From Paracoccaceae bacterium (GTDB lineage: Bacteria > Pseudomonadota > Alphaproteobacteria > Rhodobacterales > Rhodobacteraceae): a stretch of 64,000 nt of DNA. This document shows positions 46,846 to 54,725 of this stretch, one piece after another; the first letter of the stretch is position 1, and each line of letters starts with the position of its first letter. The DNA is taken from the NCBI GenBank assembly GCA_021741245.1, contig JAIOYF010000010.1, positions 1 to 64,000 of the forward strand, written 5' to 3'. The notes beneath the pieces were generated by a model, which was not told the DNA's origin, did not search any database, and saw only the letters and a list, made by a program, of their open reading frames with translations. The translations under genes and the position numbers were made by a program.

Positions 46846-47321
46846 CGGCGGCACCCAGGGAGGAGGAGGGGTGCCGCCGCATCTTGCGCGGTCCGGCCAG
46901 GGAGGAGGAGGGCCGGTGCGTATGTCCGGAGCCAACCCCAGGGAGGAGGAGGGGGCCGGTCCGTCGATCAGTCATGCCCCAGGGAGGAGGAGGGGGCACG
47001 GCCGAAGCGTTTGGGCCAATCGGCCCGAATTTTGGTGCGGCGACCCCAGGGAGGAGGAGAGGGGCCGCCGCTTTTCCGATCGGCTCAGGGAGGAGGAGGA
47101 GCCGCTCGAACTTATGTGGTCCGGGTGGACCGAATTTTATTGCGGCGACCCCGGGGAGGAGGATCGAGGCCGCCGCTTTTCCGAAAGACCCCAGGGAGGA
47201 GGAGGGGGCCTGTCGTATCACTTAGGAGCGTTTGCTCCGGAATAAAGTGCGTCGGCACCAGGGAGGAGGAAAAGTGCCGACGCTTTTGCTACAGACCCCT
47301 AGGGAGGAGGAACGGGGCCTC
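46846..47321 (-). ncRNA. array of ten CcsR/'cuckoo'-type sRNA hairpins with CCUCCUCCC loops
   Basis: On the minus strand ten hairpins follow the DUF1127 gene, each with CCUCCUCCC in the loop. On the plus strand GGGAGGAGG begins at 46858, 46900, 46941, 46982, 47049, 47088, 47154, 47194, 47261 and 47302. Each copy is enclosed by unrelated but complementary stems, for example 10-bp CGGCGGCACC/GGTGCCGCCG at 46846-46879 and 9-bp CGTCGGCAC/GTGCCGACG at 47250-47282. Three hairpins without the motif (47013-47026, 47118-47131, 47225-47238) separate groups of two to four. The arrangement after a DUF1127 gene matches the CcsR/cuckoo RNAs of Rhodobacter sphaeroides (four copies there), which are stress-induced and processed from the DUF1127 transcript. 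The most distal hairpin is followed by TTTTCTTTTT and also serves as terminator. Confidence 0.88.
47027..47180 (-). repeat. tandem ~105-bp duplication within the sRNA array
   Basis: The segment around 47027-47076 (CGAATTTTGGTGCGGCGACC ... CCGCCGCTTTTCCGA) recurs at about 47131-47181 with few changes, including the complete hairpin (47037-47071 and 47142-47176). This shows expansion of the array by duplication. Confidence 0.8.
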
Positions 47322-47331
47322 GCAAGAATTC

Positions 47332-47547
47332 TTACTTGCCGTATGCGGCTTCTATCGCCACGCGGGTGATCATCGTGCGGCTGAGGCCAAGGTCGGCCAA
47401 TTCCCGCGACGACAGGGCGCTCAATTCACGAACTGTCCGGTTGTAGACACGACGACGTTCCATCGCCACACGCAAGTCTTTGACAAGGCGGGCAAAACGG
47501 TCGGAAAAACTTCCGTGCGTCGTGCTGGTGCTGTTTACGTATGCCAT
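47332..47547 (-). CDS. DUF1127 small protein (CcaF1-like)
   Basis: A 71-residue basic protein ending in the DUF1127 domain: RTVRELSALSSRELADLGLS, then RTMITRVAIEAAYGK. Arg/Lys-rich DUF1127 proteins such as CcaF1 of Rhodobacter sphaeroides bind RNA and influence maturation of the downstream CcsR sRNAs and other transcripts. The stop lies 10 bp before the first CUCCUCCC hairpin, so mRNA and sRNAs are almost certainly co-transcribed. ATG 47547 gives the conserved length; a longer upstream frame is not family-like. Confidence 0.9.
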   Translation of the reverse strand: MAYVNSTSTTHGSFSDRFARLVKDLRVAMERRRVYNRTVRELSALSSRELADLGLSRTMITRVAIEAAYGK

Positions 47548-47654
47548 CGTCGTCTTGCCTTTGTGTCTGGTTCGGTCAGTGCATTCTGTTGCGCTGTTGA
47601 AACCAAGATGGGCCAAATGCTGCAGCTGCACAATACCTTTGAGGTGCAATGCTG

Positions 47655-47673
47655 CCATGCAGCAACTGCATGG
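47655..47673. promoter_or_regulatory. perfect palindrome upstream of the DUF1127/sRNA operon
   Basis: CCATGCAG-CAA-CTGCATGG is a perfect 8-bp inverted repeat in the 253-bp region between the divergent DUF1127 and mrp genes. It could be an operator or a hairpin in the leader. No clear RpoH-type promoter could be assigned by eye. Confidence 0.4.
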
Positions 47674-47800
47674 CGAAAGTTCATAAAATTGTTATGAATT
47701 TCAGGCGTTTCGCTGAAATTTCGAGCAAAAGGTAAAGCCGCCCTTGAGTTTCGGGCAAAGATTGTGACTTTGACACCACAGACGAAAAGGAGAGGTCGAC

Positions 47801-48880
47801 ATGACGATAACGCGCGAGGATGTGACGGCGGCATTGGCCGGAATCGGCCTGCCGGGCGGGGGCAATCTGGTCTCGCGCGATCTGATCAGGGCGCTTTCGG
47901 TTGAGGGCGGGGCCGTGCGCTTTGTGATCGAAGCGGCCAGTGCGGACGAGGCGCGCGGCTTGGCCTTTGTGCCCGCGCAGGCCGAGGCCGTGCTCAAGGC
48001 GCTGTCCGGCGTGACATCGGTGCAGGCGGTCTTGACCGCGCATGGACCTGCGGCCAAGGCCCCGGCGGATGCGCCCAGCCTCAAGATCGGGCAACATCCC
48101 GCTCCGCATCAGGGCGGGCCGCAAAAGCTTTCTGGCATTGACCGGATCATCGCGGTGGCCTCGGGCAAGGGCGGGGTTGGCAAATCGACGGTGTCTTCCA
48201 ACCTTGCGGTGGCCCTTGCGCGGCAGGGCCGCCGGGTGGGTCTGTTGGACGCCGACATCTATGGGCCAAGCCAGCCCCGGATGATGGGCGTGTCAAAGCG
48301 GCCTGCAAGCCCGGATGGCAAGCTGATCGAACCCTTGCGTGCGCATGGGGTGACGATGATGTCGATCGGCCTGATGCTCAAGGAAGACGAGGCCGTGATC
48401 TGGCGTGGGCCGATGATCATGGGAGCCTTGCAGCAGTTGTTGACGCATGTGGTCTGGGGGCCGCTGGACATTCTGATCATCGACCTGCCGCCGGGCACGG
48501 GGGATATTCAGCTGACGCTTGCGCAAAGGACGCAGTTGACGGGCGCGCTGGTGGTTTCAACACCGCAAGATGTGGCGCTTTTGGATGCGCGCAAGGCGCT
48601 GGACATGTTCGTCAAGCTGAAGGTCCCGGTTCTGGGGTTGATCGAGAATATGTCGACCTTTTGCTGCCCGAACTGTGGGTTTGAAACCCAGATCTTTGGC
48701 CATGGCGGCGTGCGGGCCGAGGCTGCGCGCCTTGACCTGCCGTTCCTTGGGGAATTGCCGCTGAGCCTTGCCGTGCGGCAGGCGGGCGATGCGGGCACCC
48801 CGATTGCGGCAGGGGACGGGCCAGAGGCGCAGGCCTATGCGCGGCTGGCCGCAGGGTTGATCGCAGGCGGCATGGCCTGA
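47801..48880 (+). CDS. Mrp/NBP35-family iron-sulfur carrier P-loop ATPase (ApbC)
   Basis: A 359-residue Mrp/ApbC protein that carries or transfers iron-sulfur clusters. The N-terminal MIP18-like (FeS assembly) domain (1-80) precedes the ATPase with the deviant Walker [11 protein letters not shown] (121-130), [14 protein letters not shown], and the C-terminal cluster-binding CxxC in [24 protein letters not shown] precedes the ATG. It stands alone, divergent from the DUF1127-sRNA operon and upstream of the long mraZ leader. Confidence 0.95.
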   Translation: MTITREDVTAALAGIGLPGGGNLVSRDLIRALSVEGGAVRFVIEAASADEARGLAFVPAQAEAVLKALSGVTSVQAVLTAHGPAAKAPADAPSLKIGQHPAPHQGGPQKLSGIDRIIAVASGKGGVGKSTVSSNLAVALARQGRRVGLLDADIYGPSQPRMMGVSKRPASPDGKLIEPLRAHGVTMMSIGLMLKEDEAVIWRGPMIMGALQQLLTHVVWGPLDILIIDLPPGTGDIQLTLAQRTQLTGALVVSTPQDVALLDARKALDMFVKLKVPVLGLIENMSTFCCPNCGFETQIFGHGGVRAEAARLDLPFLGELPLSLAVRQAGDAGTPIAAGDGPEAQAYARLAAGLIAGGMA

Positions 48881-48920
48881 TCCTGCACAGGCCCCTTGCG
48901 CGGTTTCACCGCAGGGCGGC

Positions 48921-48945
48921 TGGGATGATCTGGGAACGGCTGGTG
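48921..48945 (+). promoter_or_regulatory. candidate MraZ box cluster A
   Basis: TGGGA at 48921, TGGGA at 48931 and TGGTG at 48941 are spaced exactly 10 bp apart, matching the TGGGN-N5 direct-repeat architecture known for the E. coli MraZ operator. Confidence 0.5.
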
Positions 48946-48973
48946 CACGCCTGATCGCGCCGAATCACTTTAC

Positions 48974-48997
48974 CGGGAAAATCTGGGAAATCTGGGC
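48974..48997 (+). promoter_or_regulatory. candidate MraZ box cluster B
   Basis: CGGGA at 48974, TGGGA at 48984 and TGGGC at 48993 form a near-10-bp-phased direct repeat (10 and 9 bp). Confidence 0.45.
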
Positions 48998-49216
48998 CAA
49001 AAGCCTAGATTTTTCCTATTTTGGCAGCAAGGGCGTCCAAATTCAGGGGGGCGATCGGTTCCAAGGGTCAAAAAAATGCCACATACTGAGACGCTCTGGG
49101 AACGATCGGCCGATACTACATATAGGGTGGCTTTGGTCGAAACTGCCTAGTTGTTGGCTGCTTGGGGGCTTTTTTACACAAGATGATGTTTCGGGGCGAC
49201 CTGAGAAACCAGATAT

Positions 49217-49272
49217 TCCCAATCTGTGGCCAAAAATTCCCGTTGCGTCCCAGATAATCCCGTGTCATCCCT
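49217..49272 (-). promoter_or_regulatory. candidate MraZ box cluster C
   Basis: On the plus strand TCCCG, TCCCA, TCCCG and TCCCT begin at 49238, 49248, 49258 and 49268, an exact 10-bp period, with a further TCCCA at 49217 two turns away. On the minus strand these read as NGGGA repeats. Four phased copies make this the best MraZ-operator candidate in the region, 268 bp before mraZ. Confidence 0.6.
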
Positions 49273-49539
49273 AATGCATCGGAACGGGCAGTACGAACAG
49301 CAGGGACAGCTTAAAGATCCCGAACAGGCGAATAGCAGGCTTCATACAGGCAAACCCGTTTACGAAAATACAGATCCGGCGCGCGAGCGAGCAGACATCT
49401 CCCCCAGGTGGCGCGCGTAGCTGGACGCCCAGCGATGGGACAGGCGGCGGATCGAGCAGTGGCAGCAGCTCGGTCCGCCGTACGCATTTGTGGGGCCCGC
49501 AACGGCCCCGAGTTATCGAAAGGGCGCAAGCCAAGGATT

Positions 49540-50079
49540 ATGTCGGAAACGTTTCGCGGTGAATACTACCAAAAGGTAGATTCCAAAGCCCGGGTACTGA
49601 TCCCGGCCGCGTTCCGACGTGTTCTTGATGCAGGTGACACCCGCACCCCCGACAGCCCCCGCACCCGTATGGTGATCGTCTATGGCGGCAAAGACCGTCA
49701 GCATTGCGATTGCTATTCCATGGCCGGGGCCGATGCGCTGGCCGCTTGGGTGGAATCACTGCCCCTTGGCAGCAAGGCGCGGATTAGAACCGAGCGTGAT
49801 CTGATCACCCGTTCGGCCACGGTCGAGGTGGATGATGATGGCCGGATCGTGCTGCCGACGCAGGTCCGCGAAAAGCTGGGCATCACGCCCGAGATGATCA
49901 AAGAGGGCGTCGATTCTGCCCTTGCCGGTGCCGCTGACCGTTTTGGCCTATGGCGCGCCGATGCCTATCGTGCGGTCGAGGACGACGAAGACGATGACGA
50001 CCGCGAAGATGCGCTGGCCATCCTTGGCCGTTTTCCAAAACCTAACCTGAGGTTGATCCACAATGCCGATGCGGGGTGA
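49540..50079 (+). CDS. mraZ: division/cell wall cluster transcriptional regulator MraZ
   Basis: A 179-residue MraZ, an AbrB-like double SpoVT domain DNA-binding protein that controls the dcw operon. First domain: [20 protein letters not shown]. Second domain: [20 protein letters not shown] then KLGIT. A strongly acidic tail ([13 protein letters not shown]) follows. It heads the cluster, and phased TGGGN-type repeats upstream fit autoregulation. The start ATG 49540 gives the conserved MSETFRGEY. Confidence 0.96.
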   Translation: MSETFRGEYYQKVDSKARVLIPAAFRRVLDAGDTRTPDSPRTRMVIVYGGKDRQHCDCYSMAGADALAAWVESLPLGSKARIRTERDLITRSATVEVDDDGRIVLPTQVREKLGITPEMIKEGVDSALAGAADRFGLWRADAYRAVEDDEDDDDREDALAILGRFPKPNLRLIHNADAG

Positions 50080-50083
50080 CCCA

Positions 50084-51073
50084 ATGGGCGAGCGTGATCC
50101 GCATATTCCCGTTCTGCTGCGCCCTATCCTTGAGAATTGCGCCCCGATTGCGGGGCTTTGGCTTGATGGCACCTTTGGGGCCGGGGGCTATACGCGTGGG
50201 CTGCTTGCCGCCGGTGCGGATCATGTGATCGGGGTGGATCGAGACCCGCTTGCGCTAGAGATGGCGCAGGGTTGGATTGCACAATTCAAACAAAAGCTGA
50301 CGCTTGTGCAGGGTGTTTTCTCGGAGCTTGATACATATTCCGATGTGCTACTGGATGGTGTGGTTCTTGATCTGGGCGTAAGCTCCATGCAGCTTGATCT
50401 GGCCGAGCGTGGCTTTTCCTTCATGAAGGACGGCCCGCTTGACATGCGGATGTCGCAAGACGGGCCGTCGGCGGCCGATCTGGTCAATACCGCCGATGAG
50501 ACGCGTCTGGCGGATATCTTGTATCATTATGGCGAAGAGCGCGCCTCGCGCCGGATTGCCCGCGCCATTGTCGATGCCCGCGCCCGCGAGCCGATCACGA
50601 CCACTCTGGCGCTGGCCGAGATCGTTTCGCGCTGTTTGCCGCGGCCAAAGCCGGGGCAAAGCCACCCCGCGACGCGCAGCTTTCAGGCGATCCGCATTGC
50701 GGTGAATACCGAGTTTTCCGAACTGGCCGATGGTCTGGCGGCGGCAGAGCGCGCGCTAAAGCCCGGTGGGCTGCTGGCTGTGGTCAGTTTCCACAGCCTT
50801 GAGGACCGGATTGTGAAGCGGTTCTTTCAACTTGCCTCGGGGCAAGAGGCCAATGCCAATCGCTATGCGCCGGCACGCGCCGACAGCGCCGCGCGCTTTG
50901 ATCTTTTGACCAAGCGCGCCATCGGGCCGGATGATCAGGAAATCTCGGAAAACCCCCGGTCGCGTTCGGCAAAGCTGCGCATCGGGCGCCGCACATCCGC
51001 CCCGGCGCAGGCCGTGGATGCAGCGGCCCTTGGCCTGCCAGAGCCGCCGGCCCCGAAGAAAGGACGCCGCTGA
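50084..51073 (+). CDS. rsmH: 16S rRNA (cytosine(1402)-N4)-methyltransferase
   Basis: A 329-residue RsmH (MraW) that methylates N4 of C1402 in 16S rRNA. SAM-binding motifs: [74 protein letters not shown] 50084 lies four bases after the mraZ stop; ATG 50063 overlapping mraZ is an alternative. The stop overlaps the ftsL start. Confidence 0.96.
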   Translation: MGERDPHIPVLLRPILENCAPIAGLWLDGTFGAGGYTRGLLAAGADHVIGVDRDPLALEMAQGWIAQFKQKLTLVQGVFSELDTYSDVLLDGVVLDLGVSSMQLDLAERGFSFMKDGPLDMRMSQDGPSAADLVNTADETRLADILYHYGEERASRRIARAIVDARAREPITTTLALAEIVSRCLPRPKPGQSHPATRSFQAIRIAVNTEFSELADGLAAAERALKPGGLLAVVSFHSLEDRIVKRFFQLASGQEANANRYAPARADSAARFDLLTKRAIGPDDQEISENPRSRSAKLRIGRRTSAPAQAVDAAALGLPEPPAPKKGRR

Positions 51074-51435
51074 TGCGCCCGGTTCTTTATGTCTTGTCGT
51101 TTCTTGCCGTTCTTGGCCTTGGGTTCTGGGCCTATACCGAGCATTACAACACCCGCGAAGCACTGCGCGATGTGCAGGCCTTGCAAACCGAAATTGCGGA
51201 TCTGCGAGAAGCCCTGACACTGCAACGCGCGGAATGGGCGTTTCTGAACCGCCCGACCCGTCTGCGAGAACTGGCGACGCTGAATTTTGAGCGGCTTGGT
51301 CTTTTGCCATTGGAGCCGGGCCAGTTTGGCGAAATCGGGCAGGTTGCGTATCCGGCTGTGGAAGAGTTCTTTGGCCAGATCGACAATCCCGTCACCATCG
51401 CCGGTGAACAATACCCAGACCGGGAGTTCCCATGA
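51073..51435 (+). CDS. ftsL: cell division protein FtsL
   Basis: A 120-residue bitopic membrane protein: one N-terminal span (VLYVLSFLAVLGLGFWAY), then a coiled coil (NTREALRDVQALQTEIADLR) and the LNRPTRLRELATLNFERLGL segment typical of alphaproteobacterial FtsL. It forms the FtsQLB-type periplasmic complex that activates septal peptidoglycan synthesis. ATGs and stops overlap on both sides. Confidence 0.9.
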   Translation: MRPVLYVLSFLAVLGLGFWAYTEHYNTREALRDVQALQTEIADLREALTLQRAEWAFLNRPTRLRELATLNFERLGLLPLEPGQFGEIGQVAYPAVEEFFGQIDNPVTIAGEQYPDREFP

Positions 51436-53225
51436 TCCGCACGCCCCTGCGCCCGCTTGCCCGGATTCTGTCAGCCCGCGAAAACGGCGAAAACCCCGAT
51501 ACGATCGAGCGTGAGAACCTGCGCCTGCGCCATGAACAGATGCGCGACAAGGCACGGACACGAGCCGAAACACGGCTGTTGATCATGGGCATGGCATTTT
51601 TCGTGGCCTTTTCGACCATTGGTGCCCGCATGGGCCTGCTGGCCGCGACCGAACCGGAAGAGCCCCGCGCCTCGGCCCCCGGGGCAGAGATCATCGCGCA
51701 ACGTGCTGATATTACGGACCGCAATGGCCGGATTTTGGCCACCAATATGTTGACCCATGCGCTTTACGCCCACCCCAAAGAGATGGTGGAGCCAAAGCGC
51801 GTGGCCAAGGAACTGGCGGCGATTTTCCCCGAGATGAAGGCCCCCGATCTGGAGCGGCGCTTTACCGATGGCCGCAGCTTCATGTGGTTGCGGCGCACGC
51901 TTTCGCCCGAACAGATGCAGATGGTGCATGATATCGGCGATCCCGGCCTGTTGTTTGGCCCGCGTGAGATGCGGCTTTATCCCAATGGCGAACTCGCCGC
52001 CCATGTGCTGGGCGGGGCCTCGTTCGGGGCCGAGGGGGTAAGTTCGGCCGAGGTGATCGGCACCGCAGGGATCGAAAAGGCGATGGATGCGCGACTGCGT
52101 GATCCGGCGCAGGCGGGCAAGCCGTTGCAGCTGTCGCTGGATCTGACCATTCAGGCGACGGTGGAAGAGTTGCTGGACGCCGGCATGAAGATGATGAATG
52201 CCAAGGGGGCTGCTGCGGTTTTGATGGATGTCAAAACCGGTGAGATCATCAGCCTTGCCTCCTTGCCCGCTTTTGATCCCAATGACCGGCCAAACCCGAT
52301 CCTGCCACCGGGGGCAGAGCCGGGGGACAACCCGCTGTTCAATCGCGCCGTGCAGGGTGTCTATGAGCTTGGCTCGACCTTCAAGATTTTTGCGGTCGCA
52401 CAGGCGATGGAGCTTGGCTTGGTGACGCCCACGTCGATGGTGGATGCCAAGGCGCCGATGTTCTGGGGCAAGTTCAAGATCCGCGAGTTTGAAAACCACA
52501 ATTATGGCCCGCTGCTGGCGGTTACAGATGTCATCGCGAAATCTTCCAACGTGGGCACCGCCCATATTGCGCTGATGATCGGCGGCGAGCGTCAGCAAAC
52601 ATTCCTGCGCGCCTTGGGGCTGTTTGACCCCTCGCCGGTAGAGTTGATCGAGGCGCCCTATGCCAAGCCGATCTTGCCAAAGCGCTGGCCCGACATCACG
52701 ACGATCACGGTCAGCTATGGCCACGGGATCGCGGCAAGCCCACTGTCGCTTGCCACTGCCTATGCGACGATTGCCAATGGGGGCGTCACGATCAAACCCA
52801 CGCTTGTGCACCGCGAGACGCCGGAACCGGGCATTCGGGTGATGAGCGCCGAAGTTGCCGCGGCCTCGGTCGCGATGTTGCGCCGGGTTGTGACCGAAGG
52901 CACCGCCTCGATGGGCGAGGTTGAGGGCTATCAGGTTGCGGGCAAGACGGGCACGGCAGAAAAGCCAAAGCCCAGTGGCGGGTATTATGACGACAAGGTG
53001 GTCAATACCTTTGCCGCCATCTTTCCGGCCAATGATCCAAAATATGTGCTGACCGTTACACTGGATGAACCGGTTGAGACATCGGGGTCAAAACCGCGCC
53101 GGACAGCGGGTTGGACGGCGGTTCCCGTGGCGGCAGAGGTGATCCGTCGCGTGGCCCCCTTGCTTGGCCTGCGGCCACAGGTTGAAGCCACCCCGCTTGA
53201 TGGGTTAACAGCCGTCCGCAACTAG
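51432..53225 (+). CDS. ftsI: septal peptidoglycan transpeptidase FtsI (PBP3)
   Basis: A 597-residue class B penicillin-binding protein. It has a cytoplasmic N terminus and one span (LLIMGMAFFVAFSTIGARMG). The dimerisation domain contains RADITDRNGRILATN. The transpeptidase motifs are SxxK in GSTFKIF (Ser315, Lys318), SSN at 371-373, and KTGT in VAGKTGTAEKP. It crosslinks septal peptidoglycan together with FtsW, which is not in this cluster. Confidence 0.96.
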   Translation: MIRTPLRPLARILSARENGENPDTIERENLRLRHEQMRDKARTRAETRLLIMGMAFFVAFSTIGARMGLLAATEPEEPRASAPGAEIIAQRADITDRNGRILATNMLTHALYAHPKEMVEPKRVAKELAAIFPEMKAPDLERRFTDGRSFMWLRRTLSPEQMQMVHDIGDPGLLFGPREMRLYPNGELAAHVLGGASFGAEGVSSAEVIGTAGIEKAMDARLRDPAQAGKPLQLSLDLTIQATVEELLDAGMKMMNAKGAAAVLMDVKTGEIISLASLPAFDPNDRPNPILPPGAEPGDNPLFNRAVQGVYELGSTFKIFAVAQAMELGLVTPTSMVDAKAPMFWGKFKIREFENHNYGPLLAVTDVIAKSSNVGTAHIALMIGGERQQTFLRALGLFDPSPVELIEAPYAKPILPKRWPDITTITVSYGHGIAASPLSLATAYATIANGGVTIKPTLVHRETPEPGIRVMSAEVAAASVAMLRRVVTEGTASMGEVEGYQVAGKTGTAEKPKPSGGYYDDKVVNTFAAIFPANDPKYVLTVTLDEPVETSGSKPRRTAGWTAVPVAAEVIRRVAPLLGLRPQVEATPLDGLTAVRN

Positions 53226-53243
53226 GCACCTTGGGGGTATGGC

Positions 53244-54725
53244 ATGGCGCAGCGGTCGATTCGATTGGCGGAACTGGGCCTGACGCCAAAGCAGGGGCAG
53301 GCCGCGCTTATCTCCGGCCTGACCGTCGACAGCCGGGCGGTGAAGCCGGGATTTTTGTTCGCGGCCCTGCCCGGCAGCCGTGTGCACGGCGCGCAATTCA
53401 TTGAAACGGCGCTTGGTGCAGGGGCCTCGGCGATCCTGACGGATGCCACGGGGGCGAAACTTGCGGCGGCCAGTCTTTCGGCGTCAACCGCGGCGCTGAT
53501 CGTGGCCGAAGACCCGCGCGAAACCCTTGCCCGTGCGGCGGCGCTTTGGTTTGGCGCGCAGCCTGAGCATATGGTTGCGGTGACGGGCACCAATGGCAAA
53601 ACCTCGGTCGCGACCTTTACCCGCCAGATCTGGGAGGCCCTTGGCCACCCGGCCATCAATATCGGCACCACTGGGGTTGAAGGGGCATGGACTTCCGCCT
53701 CCAGCCACACCACGCCCGATGCGATCACCTTGCAGGCGCTTTTGGCGGATGCAGCGCGGGCCGGGGTGACGCATGCGGCGATGGAGGCCTCCAGCCACGG
53801 GCTGGACCAGCGGCGGATGGATGGGGTGCGCCTTGTGGCGGCGGGGTTCACCAACCTGACGCAAGATCATCTGGACTATCATCATACGATGGAGGCCTAT
53901 TTTGCGGCCAAGTCGGCCCTTTTTACCCGGTTGATGCCCGAAGACGGTGTGGCCGTGGTCAATCTGAATGGGGCCAAGGGGTCGGATATGGCGGAACTTG
54001 CGCTGTCGCGGGGGCTGCGCACGCTGACGGTGGGGCATGGCGAAGGGGCGGATCTGCGGCTTTTGTCGCACCGCTATGATGCGACCGGGCAGGACCTGCG
54101 CTTTGTCTGGCAGGGTCAGCCGCATCTGGTGCGGTTGAACCTGATTGGCGGGTTTCAGGCCGAGAATGTGGCTGTGGCGGCGGGTCTGGCGATTGCGTCG
54201 GGCGATGATCCGCTGGCGGTGTTTGGGGTTTTGCCCCGGTTGCAGGGGGTGCGCGGGCGGATGCAGCTTGCCGCCACACGCCGCAACGGGGCGGCGGTAT
54301 TTGTCGATTACGCCCATACGCCTGATGCGGTGGAAACCGCGCTCAAGGCGCTGCGCCCGCATGTGATGGGGCGCATCATCGTGGTGTTTGGCGCAGGTGG
54401 CGATCGTGACACGACCAAACGCCCGCTGATGGGGGCGGCGGCGGCGGCGCATGCCGATGTGCTCTATGTGACCGACGACAATCCCCGCAGCGAAGACCCC
54501 GCCCAGATCCGGGCCGCCATCATGGCGGCCTGCCCCGAGGCGAATGAGGTGGGCGACCGCGCCGAGGCGATCTTGCGCGGGGTGGATGCCTTGCAACCGG
54601 GGGATGCCCTGTTGATTGCGGGCAAGGGACATGAAACCGGCCAGACCATCGCGGGTCAGGTCTATCCGTTTGACGATGTAGAGCAGGCAAGTGTGGCCGT
54701 GGCCGCCTTGGATGGGGTGATCTGA
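53244..54725 (+). CDS. murE: UDP-MurNAc-tripeptide synthetase MurE
   Basis: A 493-residue Mur ligase. ATP-binding VAVTGTNGKTSVATFTRQIW, then MEASSHGLDQRRMDGVRLVA and the diamino-acid recognition motif TDDNPRSEDP, whose DNPR marks the meso-diaminopimelate-adding enzyme. It adds the third residue of the stem peptide. The stop overlaps murF. Confidence 0.96.
   Translation: MAQRSIRLAELGLTPKQGQAALISGLTVDSRAVKPGFLFAALPGSRVHGAQFIETALGAGASAILTDATGAKLAAASLSASTAALIVAEDPRETLARAAALWFGAQPEHMVAVTGTNGKTSVATFTRQIWEALGHPAINIGTTGVEGAWTSASSHTTPDAITLQALLADAARAGVTHAAMEASSHGLDQRRMDGVRLVAAGFTNLTQDHLDYHHTMEAYFAAKSALFTRLMPEDGVAVVNLNGAKGSDMAELALSRGLRTLTVGHGEGADLRLLSHRYDATGQDLRFVWQGQPHLVRLNLIGGFQAENVAVAAGLAIASGDDPLAVFGVLPRLQGVRGRMQLAATRRNGAAVFVDYAHTPDAVETALKALRPHVMGRIIVVFGAGGDRDTTKRPLMGAAAAAHADVLYVTDDNPRSEDPAQIRAAIMAACPEANEVGDRAEAILRGVDALQPGDALLIAGKGHETGQTIAGQVYPFDDVEQASVAVAALDGVI

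Larger units (their letters stand above)
48881..49539. other. 660-bp non-coding region upstream of the dcw cluster
   Basis: No supported gene. The region holds three clusters of phased TGGGN-type repeats (listed separately) and should contain the promoter of mraZ. A short frame running in from 49408 to mraZ has no family similarity before the mraZ start. Confidence 0.6.

Noticed and set aside
45542-47221. 559-codon minus-strand frame overlapping benE and the sRNA array
   Set aside because: It runs through the GGGAGGAGG repeats as PLLLPGVA-like peptide repeats and overlaps BenE in another frame; an artefact of the repeat array.
46858-47310. Possible CRISPR array (regularly spaced GGGAGGAGG)
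   Set aside because: The repeat is only about 9-11 nt, spacing is irregular, and flanks form complementary stems rather than unique spacers. No cas genes are nearby. It fits the CcsR/cuckoo sRNA array.
49282-49298. LexA-like pair GAAC-N9-GAAC upstream of mraZ
   Set aside because: Rhodobacter LexA boxes use a 7-bp spacer (GTTC-N7-GTTC); spacing does not fit.
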